Both the position numbers and the translations under genes were made by a program. The notes below the pieces were generated by a model that ran no database searches, had not been told where the DNA came from, and was given only the letters and a program-made list of their open reading frames with translations. Below, piece by piece: positions 14,801-36,416 of a stretch of DNA of 64,000 bases; position 1 is the stretch's first letter, and the number at the start of each line of letters is the position of its first letter. Where the stretch lies: the NCBI GenBank assembly GCA_020086605.1, contig JACBWW010000004.1, positions 20,409,624-20,473,623 on the forward strand. The letters run 5' to 3'. The stretch comes from Lanius collurio. Its lineage: Eukaryota > Chordata > Aves > Passeriformes > Laniidae.

Positions 14801-16135
14801 AAACATTGTGACTTCCCCTTTCTTTTACATGCCCTCTTGGAATTTTTCTTGGCTTTATGGCACACATAAAAACCTTGCCTGTCAAGACAGTCAGGATCTG
14901 AAACTCATGTTCATGTTTACCCTCTTTATACCCACTCTATCTCACTCTTTATCCAGAAACAGAGAGAAAACAGGGCATCTTTTGACAGTGTTGATACAAT
15001 ACCCAGAACAATAGAATTTTAGTTCACATATAAAATGCCAAAATAAATAAACTACAGTTAAGGATAAGGTGTGCCTGGACACCTGCAGGCAAGCTGGGAG
15101 AGCTGACACAAGCAACATTAGATGATGCAATAACAAAGTTTCATGCAGGAAGACGAAGAAGAAAAGCAAAAAGTAATAGGGATATAAGGCTATTCACTTT
15201 GGCATCTTTTAACCTTGTGAGAGCTTATGACCCAAAGCTCCAAAGTGTGCGACATCCCCTCTCCCTGAGAAAGATAAGTAATTTAATTTGCACAGATCTA
15301 CTGACGTGATACTGCTAGTCCTGAGAAGGCTGGTAATAGCTATTGAAAAGTATTTTTGCCCTGCTATCTTGACTGTTTTACTGATTTTTTTTATAATTTT
15401 TTTTGGTCTAGGGTTCGTGGGCGGGGGGTTGTTTAAAGCTTGGGTGGTTTGCGGTTTTTTTCCTATTGCTTGTTTGACTTTCCACCCTTGTGTTTCAACT
15501 GAAATTAAACAGCATTGAGTCTCTCTGAAACAAAAGACAACGAGATGACAGACCCGGAGGCCGACTATTAGAAAAGAAACCCTCCCAACAAGCCTCGGAA
15601 AGGCACAATAACCGGTGAAGGGGCAGCGGCAGCGCCTACAACACCCAGTGCGAAGCCGAGGCCAGTGCGAGGAAGCGGCAGTGACAGGCGAGCTGACCGG
15701 ACTGCAGTGTAATTAAGAGCTGCTGTCCCTGAACACCTGCCACGCCTTCGCCAACTTGACAGCGCGGAGGGAAGTGGAAACCTGTCTCACTCTAATATTC
15801 ATCAGGCTCGTTTGTCTGAGGCATTGTCCGCCGACGGGCAGGAGACACCGGAGACACGCGTGCCCGCCGCGCTGACTGTAATTACAGCGCGCTGGAAGGA
15901 AGGGCAGACTGGCTGACAGACAGATCTCGTCTCCCGCGGCCGGGCCACTGCACCCCACCGCCACAGCGGGAGCTCCCACCACCCCCGGGAGGTCAGGCCG
16001 CGGCCACCACCCACGCCTCGGCCGGACCCGCCGCGGCCTCGCCCCGCTCCGGAAGCGGCTGCGCCCGGGCCCCAGCGCCCGCCCGGAGCGACCGGAGTGC
16101 CGCCCGCCGGCCCCGCTCACCTGCTCGGGCTCCAT
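1978..16135 (-). CDS. FAM177A1: FAM177A1, five-exon gene (189 aa)
   Basis: Coding exons in transcript order are 16135-16121, 12145-11969, 4878-4812, 3101-3004 and 2190-1978 (15+177+67+98+213 = 570 bases, 189 residues plus stop). Every join is GT/AG and keeps frame. Residues 6-64 hold the conserved start of the FAM177 domain (GFENVELGVIGKKKKIPRRV, then FASGETMEEYSTDEEEDE). Next come LTWGPYLWFHMLR, CDFLGEKIASVLGISTPKYQ and YAIDEYYRMKR, then an acidic E-run, and the protein ends in QDVVPVPP. These blocks match vertebrate FAM177A1 as I recall it; human is a little over 200 residues. Family knowledge: a small, broadly expressed protein reported at the Golgi, with loss of function linked to a neurodevelopmental disorder; its molecular activity is unsettled. 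It has no signal peptide; the WGPYLWFHML stretch is hydrophobic but short. An in-frame upstream ATG at 16189 would add 18 residues, so the N-terminus is uncertain. It lies about 4 kb downstream of SRP54 in the same orientation, with its own CpG-island promoter. Confidence 0.95.
3004..3101 (-). CDS. FAM177A1: FAM177A1 exon 4
   Basis: The 98-base exon lies between atttttcag and gtatgtg. It encodes (V)CDFLGEKIASVLGISTPK followed by YQYAIDEYYRMKRE, the most conserved C-terminal block of the family. Confidence 0.95.
4812..4878 (-). CDS. FAM177A1: FAM177A1 exon 3
   Basis: The 67-base exon lies between ttcctgcag and gtattg. It encodes TTLTWGPYLWFHMLRVATST plus LS(V). It starts in phase 0 and leaves one base for exon 4. 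Confidence 0.95.
5776..5840. repeat. Compound (CA)n-(TA)n microsatellite
   Basis: A short CA run passes through a mixed TA/TG segment into about 18 TA units. The long open frames across it encode only HT and YI dipeptide runs and are artefacts of the repeat. It is probably length-polymorphic. Confidence 0.95.
5932..5957. repeat. (AAAC)n simple repeat
   Basis: About five to six consecutive tetranucleotide units inside FAM177A1 intron 2. On the minus strand it reads as a TTTG run. Confidence 0.85.
11969..12145 (-). CDS. FAM177A1: FAM177A1 exon 2
   Basis: The 177-base exon (59 codons) starts after cctttatag and ends before gtaggtatt. It encodes QLSKGDSGFENVELGVIGKK, a basic KKIPRRV stretch, and an acidic stretch ending LLPPVDP. 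A second GT lies four bases into the intron (gtag|gtattt); using it would break the frame, so the upstream donor is chosen. Confidence 0.95.
12146..16120 (-). other. FAM177A1: FAM177A1 intron 1
   Basis: This is the 4-kb first intron. Its promoter-proximal end, from about 15.54 kb, is part of the CpG island; the rest is A/T-rich with no feature I can support. Confidence 0.8.
16121..16135 (-). CDS. FAM177A1: FAM177A1 exon 1 (coding part)
   Basis: It encodes MEPEQ and ends at a strong donor (CAG|gtgagc). The start at 16135 has a good context (gccATGG). A second in-frame ATG at 16189, also in good context (agcATGG), would give an N-terminus beginning MEQGLSAITLYCAPAAGA before MEPEQ. Which one is used depends on the transcription start, which I cannot see. 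Confidence 0.8.
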
Positions 16136-16200
16136 GGCGCCGGCGGCGGGCGCGCAGTAGAGGGTGATGGCGGACAGCCCCTGTTCCATGCTCCCGCCCG

Positions 16201-16232
16201 CCGCGGCGCCGGGGGAGGGCGGCAGCGGGCCC
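16201..16232. repeat. Direct repeat, left copy (repeated at 16426-16457)
   Basis: These 32 bases recur with two mismatches at 16426-16457, beyond the N gap; the last 22 bases are identical. Copies either side of a gap of unknown size suggest that both contig ends carry the same locus. Confidence 0.75.
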
Positions 16233-16238
16233 CGAGGC

Positions 16239-16338
16239 NNNNNNNNNNNNNNNNNNNNNNNNNNNNNNNNNNNNNNNNNNNNNNNNNNNNNNNNNNNNNN
16301 NNNNNNNNNNNNNNNNNNNNNNNNNNNNNNNNNNNNNN
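16239..16338. other. Assembly gap of exactly 100 N
   Basis: A run of exactly 100 N, the conventional placeholder for a gap of unknown size. It lies about 100 bases upstream of the FAM177A1 start codon in G+C-rich sequence. Confidence 0.99.
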
Positions 16339-16350
16339 CTCTTCCGATCT
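16339..16350. other. Illumina adapter remnant at contig edge
   Basis: The 12 bases directly after the gap read CTCTTCCGATCT, which is the 3' end common to Illumina TruSeq adapters. Their position exactly at a contig end argues for untrimmed adapter, not genome. Confidence 0.9.
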
Positions 16351-16358
16351 AGCCATGA

Positions 16359-16692
16359 TGGCCCTGGGAGCCCAGCTGCATGTGGCCTCTCCTCTGCCGC
16401 GCTCCTGGCTCCGATTAATGCCGAGCCGCGGTGCAGGGGGAGGGCGGCAGCGGGCCCGCCGCGGCCCGGGGAAGCGAGAGCGGCCGGGCGGCACCGTCCG
16501 TCGGACCGCCCGCCGGGGCGGTGCTTGCGGCCCGCCCGGCTGGCCGCGCACAGGAGCTGGGACGCGCCCGGCGGAGACCGGGGTACCCCGCGCAGCAGCC
16601 TCGGTCATTTCGCTTCTCTCCGCAGCTCGGCATTAATCGGAGCCAGGAGGGAGGCAGAGGAGAGGCCACATGCAGCTGGGCTGCCAGGGCCA
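16359..16692. repeat. Inverted repeat, 73-base arms, beside the gap
   Basis: Positions 16359-16431 are the reverse complement of 16620-16692 with about four mismatches (69 of 73). The G+C-rich spacer is 188 bases. The left arm starts eight bases after the adapter remnant. It could be a real palindromic duplication, but a fold-back library chimera or misjoin is more likely. Confidence 0.8.
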
Positions 16693-16700
16693 GCCGCACC

Positions 16701-19700
16701 TCCACAGAGGCAAAAACATACCCCCAGTGCACGGAGGGAAAAGCACAAGTTCTGGGGCAACACACACATCATCTTCCCAACCCTGTGAAATCCTGCAAAA
16801 TAATAGAATAATATTTTAAGAAGTAGATGAAGTTCCTTGACAGTAAGTAGGGGTCTTGCTCGTCCAGGACCACCCTTGCTTAGCTTTCCAGGAATGGGTG
16901 TTGGCTCAGGCACCTCAGCCCTCTGTAAAGAACAAACCCTTGAACAATAAAGAAATGCTCACCAAGGGTGTCCTGGCCCCGGAGCTGCGGCGGGGCGAGA
17001 AAAGAACATGCATGCCCAGGAGGGTGGGAGAAGTGTTTGCCAGGTAAGAGGTTTGCTCAGCTGCTTGTGGGGAGAGGGGGCAGCCCTTCAGCCTTCAGTG
17101 TGTGCTGAGGCCTCCGTGGTGTAGGGAAGGGCCCGGCCTGAACAGAGGAGGAGAGCTAACCCCGGCGAAATGTACGTTAGTAAATGCCAACTACCAGTGA
17201 AAACAGCTACAGGGGGAAGTATTTGAAACGTTCTTTTTATGGGATTGAGAAGGGAGTCGTTTTTATTTTTTGGGGGGGTCTAACCAATGGCTGTAACATG
17301 CAGGACAGCAAGAGCCATCTTTCAATCCTGCATCATTAAGAACAGTTTCCAAAACATTACACTCTATAGCACATACAGGCTCTTAGACACTTTCTTGGTC
17401 ATATTATCAAAGCATTATCCAGAGCCCATGACAAAAGCCCAGGGAAAGTACAGATGCATCAGTTACAATTATACTTGCATAAGGCAGAAAATGCTCCCTT
17501 GTGAAAAAGGCTGACATAAAATGTATGATTACAGAACCATGGGAACAAAAGGTTAGCATATTATTTTAGACAGTACTGGGCTGAATACCTGCTTAAGGAG
17601 TTACAACAAACATACATCACTTAAAGTTGCAAAGAAACAAACTAATGTTAGGATACATAAATATTTTTTACCTCCAATAGTATATATTCTGTTTAGTAAA
17701 GGACAGGTTGGAAAAGAGTAACAGCTCCTCAAGAGCATTAAATCATCAACCAACCAACTTGCTTTCCTTTGCCTCTACTGTGATTTTAGCAGCTGTACAG
17801 TCATATTAAACCTAATCTGTCACCTCCCAAAACAATTAGCATTTGCCTTCAACAAGTTTAACATGTTTAGCACCTTAATATTGAAAGTCCTATGGAAAGG
17901 TAGAGAGTTAACAAATAAAGCCATAGCTATTTGTGCGTGCCAATAGTTAATTGTCCAGCTTCTATCACACAGCTATCTATTGACCATCATAACCATTTCC
18001 TCTTGGTAGGCTGCTCAGCAGCAGACTGAGCTCAAACAGCTCACACAAAAGCTTGTCTGACAGCAGCACCAGCTTTCAGCAAGATATACACAAGAAGACA
18101 GACCTCAGTCTTCTAAGCATTTCCAGTGAATTTGGCTTGACTCTAGCTCTTCAAGGTTCTTGTATACCGGAGAAAACTTTTCTGAGATCCTGTAGAGGAT
18201 GAGTACAAAAACCCTAATGCAAGAAAATTATGCTGGGAGTGTTACACACTTGCCAGGAGAGTTTTATTTGCATCAAGCTGTGGGAGGCCATGTAAGTCAC
18301 CAATCCATTTAGATGTGCTCCTATACAGCTGAACTCTTGCTTTTAGTGTCTCCATCGTGAATTTTTTTTCCCCCAGACTTGAGATCATCAGGCAATTTTT
18401 CTAAGCAGGCTCCAAAGTATTTTCTGCCTGGCTTGCTAAGGTAAGAGCAATATACACGTTGTTCATTCCAACATACATCTTCGAAATAACAATTGACACA
18501 TCTTACACTTCAAAGGAAATGCATTCTCAACTTGCCCTGTCTCTGCCAACACTCAGCTAGTGACTTCCAATCTGGTTGCAGTTTTAGTACTTGGGAAATG
18601 GTGAACTAAAAGTTAAAACTAAATGTAGGCCACAAGCTGAAAATAAGAGTGAATTGTTGGTAACTTGACAGTCTGACTGAGCCTGTCTTGGAGCACAGTG
18701 GTTCACTGTTCATCCTCAATATCCCTATTCATGTTTGATTTCCATCAAAAGCATTAACCATCCACTCTCCCCTACGCACTGCATTTCAAACTAAGATTTC
18801 ATACTCTATTCTGCATGGTTTTGCATATTGCATTGGTTTATACTGCTCAATTACTAAAAATACTATTAAAAAAAAAATCATGTTTTAGTAAGCATACCAC
18901 TTCAGTAGCTGAGGACAGCTTCCCTACAAGCTGGTTCTATGCAAGGACTCATTCTTTTGCTACACTTAAAATACAAAGATTCAACTTAATTGATCAGTTT
19001 ACAGATTAATGCTATGCATAAAATGCAGTGAAGATTTTTCAGCATCCTCCATATATTGAACACATATCATTAATCAAGCAGGAGATAGTTTCACATTATA
19101 ACCTACATTACAGCATACCTTACATTTTATTAGTGCAAGAGTGTAATTTCCTATGCAAGATATTCCCTGTTAGTTGCCACTGTCTCAGAACTGGCTGACA
19201 GAAGGACTCATTTGTTTTAATTACTGCACTCAACTTTTATCTAGACAGCAGCAATAGGTATCCATTTACAAACCAAGCACTCTGCAGTATATTAAAATTT
19301 ATAATACACCCTCTTACCCTAGGATAAGGGTAAAAGATCTTACCATATTTTCCAAGATCTATGTTGGATTTCAAGGTTCATCTAGTTTCTGAAGCATGCC
19401 TGTAAACTGAAATACTAAACAAATGCTATAGGAAATTAAGATCAGACTGTAGCTGAGTTGGGGTAGTATGCTCTGTTAGATACAGCAATTTTAAAGTTCA
19501 GTACCAGCACAAGATTCCACCTAATATGCATTAGAAATTATCTCCAGAACAAAAGAACTGCTTAATTGGCAGCCTGGTATGAAGATTATCTTCAGCATAT
19601 GAGACAGTTTGATATCTGCATACCTGCATTTTTTCAGTCACTTGATTCTTTGTGTATAGGGGAAGAATGATAAAATTCTTTACAACAAAGTCTTGTACAA

Positions 19701-19900
19701 ACCTGAGCCCAACACATCCACTTTCTAAAAATGCTCCACAGCTGAGCACCAGCAGCACATTTTCAGGTACTGAAATATTCTTATAGTATCTATGCCGAAC
19801 ACAAGTTACAACAGTCTTTAGAAACAAATCAAACTAAGGAAATAATCTCATTACATACTGATAAAGGCCAGTTAAAAGGAACTGAAGAAACAGGCCATTC
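16701..19900. other. Intergenic spacer between FAM177A1 and SRP54
   Basis: The sequence returns to A/T-rich composition right of the CpG island and runs to the SRP54 3' end. I see no exon-like frame with splice sites, no RNA gene and no recognisable repeat. Confidence 0.65.
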
Positions 19901-19922
19901 CCTTGTTTATAACCACTTAAAT

Positions 19923-19928
19923 TTTATT
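19923..19928 (-). terminator. SRP54: Candidate distal polyadenylation signal of SRP54
   Basis: This is AATAAA in the minus sense, about 345 bases past the SRP54 stop. It is an alternative to the closer signal at 20061-20066. Confidence 0.4.
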
Positions 19929-20060
19929 TTACAGTATATTTGTGACATTTTATGTTACTATAACCAAAGATCAGGGTTGTTTACAAATATAATGGCTGCC
20001 ATTTGATGTAAACGATTAAAAAGTGTCTCTAAATATTAAAATTTTACATCATGATTTTGT

Positions 20061-20066
20061 TTTATT
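20061..20066 (-). terminator. SRP54: Candidate proximal polyadenylation signal of SRP54
   Basis: This is AATAAA in the minus sense, about 205 bases after the stop codon at 20271. It is placed by motif and distance only. Confidence 0.5.
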
Positions 20067-20270
20067 AAACTGAATTACTCTTTGTGCCATCAGTTATTAG
20101 TGGAGAGGAACTAATTTAAGCAAAAATAGTTTTCAGAAATTAGATGTAGAAACCGAGAAGCCTGGATAAGATTTCATAAGACCACTCTCTCACCACTGTA
20201 AAAAGAAAGCAAATTCATTTACTCAAGTTGCAATGAAGAGTCAACCAAGTCCATTTGTATTAAGGCTTCA

Positions 20271-32052
<11,782 letters not shown>

Positions 32053-35000
32053 CTGGAAAAAAATTTAAAAATCAAATTTTAAACTATTTGAAGCTATGTC
32101 ATCACAGATAAATTATTCAAGTAACTTTTGGGTAAGAATCCTGCTTTGCATTCTAGAAAGTGCACAAGTTTTACTTTTTAAAGTTATTTTTAGGAAATAT
32201 TAGCCTGAAGTTAATTTTAGGCAATTCTGATGGCCTACTTAAAAAGAGAGATGCCATACTTCAATTATGAAGGATTTCACCGTGTAGAAGAGATGCGCAT
32301 TGAATTCATCATGGAAAAAAAAAACCAGTCTAGATAGACTTCCAGAAAGAATGCTAAATGCTTTTTATCCTCTTATCAGCAATATACTACATGACAGACT
32401 AAAATTTAAGCAGAATAGCCTAGAAACTGTGCATCCTGCAAAGACAGTATGACCAGAAGCAAAATGTTTTACTCGCAAAACTGGACATTATTTATCAGTT
32501 GCATTTTATCCAGCTTCCACTAAATTAAACTGAACTTCCCATTTCAGTAGCCCTACAAACATACTTGCATTATAATAAGCAAAATTCATATAGTAGTTTT
32601 TAATGACTGTATTGGAAAAACAGTCTAATTTTGTTCCCTAGAAACACAAATCTCACATATAAGCCAAAAGCATACCATAACTTACAGTTAGGAAACCATA
32701 AAAAGTTAATTTCTGAAACGTATACATTATACTTAACATGCTAAACCACTCCATCCCCTATATAAGGTGGCAAGATATTCAAGAGAACACATGGTAGAAT
32801 CAGCAATCTAAAATTCTGAATAAGGGCAAAACAAAACTTGTCTGAAGAGCAAAAATTTGCAACACCACAGCCACTGCTGGAATGAAGCACTTCAAATACT
32901 TCTTATGTTCCACTTAAAGTGTTGCTTTCTTGTACTAAACTGAAACTACTCCCTTGCTGATAGCCAAAATCAGAACCTTACATTTGAACTCCTCCTTTCA
33001 GAACTGAAAGCCAAATTCCCAATAGTGGAAGGCTCTGTAATCAAAATAGAGGAGAGTTTTAAAGATTTTTGGGACTTCCCCCTGCCTCAAATGAGAAGAA
33101 AACACAGAAGAAAGGCCGGTCCATTTATTGAAATGCAGAATGAACCACTAGCTATATTCTGATTTTATTTAAGAGAGAGGGCTCCAACATGGCTAAGAAA
33201 GCAGATCACTGTTTACACATATCAAGATTTACCAGCTGCACAAATGCCAAAAAGCATTTAAAATGTGTTTATAAATGATAAAATATATATCCAAAAGAGC
33301 TAAAATAAGGCACCCATGTAAGACAACCTCCAGATTGCCTTGTCTAATTGAGAGTTACTATTGTTACCAACTTGGCACGTTAAACCAACAGCACAGCCCC
33401 CAAAACAATTGCCAGTCTAACTCACCCTCCCCTGATACTGAGACCACAATGTAGAACAAAGTCTCCAGGAGCTTCAGAAGGCAGAAGATGGGTAAGGCAA
33501 ATGACACAAATAAATATATTCATATATTTTAATTTACATTGAATGTACAAACAATGATACCCATTGCCATGCCATCTCAATATTAATTAAAAAATTAACC
33601 TATGCTTCCTAAGGAACTCTGCCAGTAGAGTATTTGCAAGCCAGTACACTAACAGAAATGGATGTCCATCTTCTTACATTGCAGGAAGGGGATTTCACCA
33701 TGTTATCTGAGGTGGTAAAACTCCAGGGTTTCCTTACAAGGTATACAAGTCACATTACTGCAGGATAATTCTAAAAAAGCGTTATCATCAATAGGCTCTG
33801 CCAAAGGGTCTCAGCAAAACAGATGTTCAAAACGTTTTCCAGATCATTTTGGACAATCACAATGCGTATGAAAAAACAAACCTCCAAACCTTTAAAAATA
33901 GCTTTGCAACTCAATAAGCTTGCACTGCTAAAATGGCACCGAATTACATACTTAACTATAATGCTCGGATATATCAGCTAAGAAATTTGATAGGATAATC
34001 AACATATAGAAGTCATGCGAATACTCAATATTTAAAATTAGTTTCCAGACTTCTACACCTCTCCAAATACAGAAGGTTAATTATTTCCTAATAAATGAAC
34101 GTTTCCTCTGCAGAATTCCAAAAGCTTCTTCCAACAGTCCTACAATAAGAATAGTTCAAATTCTTTGCTAAGGAGATGAGTTTAATCATTTTCATTTAAA
34201 CTGCTCTCACTAGCACATTAAGAAATCATAAGCCATCAATTTCTAAGGGCTGCCAAGTACAGAAATTAATAGAACTTGTGACACAGTCCATCCAAGTCGA
34301 GAGCCACACTCCAGACAAAAACCCACATAAGATGTTTCAGCAGGTAGGCAGCTTGGGCTGGCAGATAGCCAGAAGAGTATTAGCAGTAACTGCACTGCAG
34401 AATGTGTATGTGCTGAGCAGCTGTAGTTCTGGAGAGTTTAGCTTGAATGCAGTACCCCACAAACACAGTGAGTGGGCCACCCCAGGACACAGCCAGGCTG
34501 CCTGGAGCAGGCCTTGTGGGGAGCAAAGCCACGAGCTCTGCACTGTCCGAGTCCCCTCTACAGGCAGCAGCCTGGGCACCTCCACGCTGAGCTCCCAGGT
34601 CATCGGGCTGCTGCAGTCCCAAGACCTCTGTGCTTCAGCCATAAATGGGCATTTCAGGAATAAAGGGGCAGCAGAAATAGCGGGTGTATTACTATGCCAT
34701 AGCAAACCAGCAATTAAGCAACTCTGAAGATAAAGACCACCCAATCCCCGCCCACCCACCCAGCATAAACCTCCAACCAAATCTGTCTAGCTAAACTAGC
34801 AATACTCTAATGTACAAGATTTTGAAAAAAATATAGGTTTAACAGGTAACAGCAGTTTAAACAGCTGTTTAAAAGATAACAGCTGTTTAAAATAACAAGC
34901 AAAAGGAACAATTAAAAACTGTACAATAAAGTCATACTACATGTATGCATCCATGGATTAAGACCAATTCCAAGTCCAGCACTGTAACAGAGAAGGGGCT

Positions 35001-35494
35001 GTTTCACAGGTGGGAATGCCTTGAATTACTGCAGAGTTTCTACCTCCTAGAATTACCCAGCTGACGATGGGAAGGCGCCTCCAAGGCAGCAGCAGGGAAC
35101 GGCTGTCTCGCTTATGGCCCAATGCCCTCATTTTCACGGGAAAAAAGATGAAGGCAAAACCTGGGATATATGGCCGGTCGCTGCCTTTACCCCAGGCAAC
35201 CAGGGCTGGCCACGGACAGCGGGCGGACACTGGCTGGGCCAGTCCCGTCCCGGTGCTGTAGACAGCGGGGGCTGGGTCCGGGAGGCCCAGAACTGCTCCT
35301 GCGGCGCTTCGCCGGACTGAAGACCCTGCCCGGCCCGGGCTGCCGCAGGACAGACCGCCGCCTGTCCCCAGCAAGCCCCGGTGCCTCCTCCTTTCCCACC
35401 AGGACTGGGCCGGGGGCCACTCCGCATGACGAGAAACTGCTACGGATCACGGTCCCGCTTACAGAGGAGCTGCGGCAGCAGTGCAAGCACTCAC
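32053..35494 (-). other. SRP54: SRP54 intron 1 (5' UTR intron)
   Basis: This is the 3.4-kb intron separating the inferred non-coding exon 1 from the start-codon exon. It carries the E-box palindrome cluster at 34840-34895. The open frames at 34.3-34.8 kb have no splice support or recognisable product. I see no RNA gene. Confidence 0.65.
34840..34895. repeat. Repeated AACAGCTGTTTAAA palindrome cluster
   Basis: Three imperfect copies of a 14-15-base unit lie in tandem. Positions 34856-34873 form an 18-base perfect palindrome with a central CAGCTG E-box; 34878-34891 is a further copy of the half-unit. Whether it has a function is unknown. Confidence 0.7.
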
Positions 35495-35650
35495 CGAGAG
35501 CGCGGCGGGGGTCCCGCGGGCGGAGCCGTGCCCAGCCCAGCCCGCCGGGGCGAGGCTGCCCAGCGAGACGCCGCTGGAAGCGCAAGGAGTCGCAGCCGCC
35601 ACCGACCAGGGAAACGTCAGCACTGGCCGTCGCCCCACACGCCCCCGTTG
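35495..35650 (-). other. SRP54: Inferred non-coding exon 1 of SRP54
   Basis: A strong donor (CTCTCG|gtgagtg) lies in the island on the minus strand at 35494-35493. No coding frame is needed, because the ATG is in the next exon. The upper boundary is a guess, placed by the ETS-like pair at 35651-35665, which would sit at or just upstream of the transcription start. Confidence 0.5.
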
Positions 35651-35911
35651 GCTTCCGTTTCCGGGACGCGCGCGCCCGCTGCGCCGTTAAGGTGGCTCGT
35701 GAAAGCGTCCCGCCCGCCCCCGGCGCGGCACAGGATGCAATAGGGCCCCTCCGCCTTAAGGCCGGGCGAGGGGCGCGGCCGCGGCCGCGGGCGGGGTCGG
35801 CGTCGGAGCTCCTCCCCGGTGGTCACGCCGTCAGCGGCGGGCGGGGCCGGGCGCGGCGCCAAGCGGCAGCGCGAAGGCGCGCCGAGGGAGGGCGCCTGGG
35901 GGTGGGACCGA

Positions 35912-35959
35912 GCATGCGCGAAGGGCCCCTTCCTGTCGGTGCCGCCCTCCCGCATGCGC
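35912..35959. promoter_or_regulatory. Paired NRF1-like sites
   Basis: Two copies of the palindrome GCATGCGC start at 35912 and 35952, exactly 40 bases apart, between the divergent gene starts. The motif is the core of the NRF1 site, common in bidirectional CpG-island promoters. Confidence 0.6.
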
Positions 35960-36001
35960 ACGCGCGGGTGGCGGGCGGTGGGGCGCGCGGAGGGATCTTG
36001 G

Positions 36002-36309
36002 NNNNNNNNNNNNNNNNNNNNNNNNNNNNNNNNNNNNNNNNNNNNNNNNNNNNNNNNNNNNNNNNNNNNNNNNNNNNNNNNNNNNNNNNNNNNNNNNNNN
36101 NNNNNNNNNNNNNNNNNNNNNNNNNNNNNNNNNNNNNNNNNNNNNNNNNNNNNNNNNNNNNNNNNNNNNNNNNNNNNNNNNNNNNNNNNNNNNNNNNNNN
36201 NNNNNNNNNNNNNNNNNNNNNNNNNNNNNNNNNNNNNNNNNNNNNNNNNNNNNNNNNNNNNNNNNNNNNNNNNNNNNNNNNNNNNNNNNNNNNNNNNNNN
36301 NNNNNNNNN
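36002..36309. other. Assembly gap of 308 N
   Basis: An N run of sized, non-round length, so probably an estimated gap. It ends 10 bases before the start codon of the plus-strand gene and hides its 5' UTR, its transcription start and possibly more coding sequence. Confidence 0.99.
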
Positions 36310-36319
36310 CGGCGGCGCG

Positions 36320-36416
36320 ATGGAGCTAGAGGCGGCGCGGCGCGCGGTGCTGGCGGCCGTGCGGGGCACGCGCGCCGCCGACCTGCCGCGCCTGCTGCAC
36401 TGGATGCGCAACACCC
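36320..36416 (+). CDS. Methyltransferase-like gene exon 1
   Basis: It encodes [20 protein letters not shown] then [12 protein letters not shown] plus one base. The donor is ACCC|gtaagc. It is extremely G+C-rich, as expected in the island. The phase (one base over) matches the acceptor of exon 2, giving H33. This is the least certain exon because the next one is 10.6 kb away. Confidence 0.75.

Larger units (their letters stand above)
15540..16700 (-). promoter_or_regulatory. FAM177A1: CpG-island promoter of FAM177A1
   Basis: Base composition changes abruptly from A/T-rich to very G+C- and CpG-rich, centred on FAM177A1 exon 1, which is the usual form of a broadly expressed TATA-less vertebrate promoter. 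The transcription start is probably upstream of 16135 and may be hidden by, or distorted around, the N gap at 16239-16338. Confidence 0.75.

Noticed and set aside
15713..16189. Open frame of 158 codons across FAM177A1 exon 1
   Set aside because: It reads through a strong donor (CAG|gtgagc) into the intron. Only its first 5 or 23 codons are real coding sequence.
16097..16811. Several overlapping open frames in the FAM177A1 CpG island
   Set aside because: They span the N gap, the adapter remnant and probably duplicated sequence. Their length reflects high G+C content only.
34278..34780. Overlapping frames of about 147-149 codons on both strands
   Set aside because: They are mirror frames in a moderately G+C-rich part of SRP54 intron 1, with no domain, splice sites or conserved motif.
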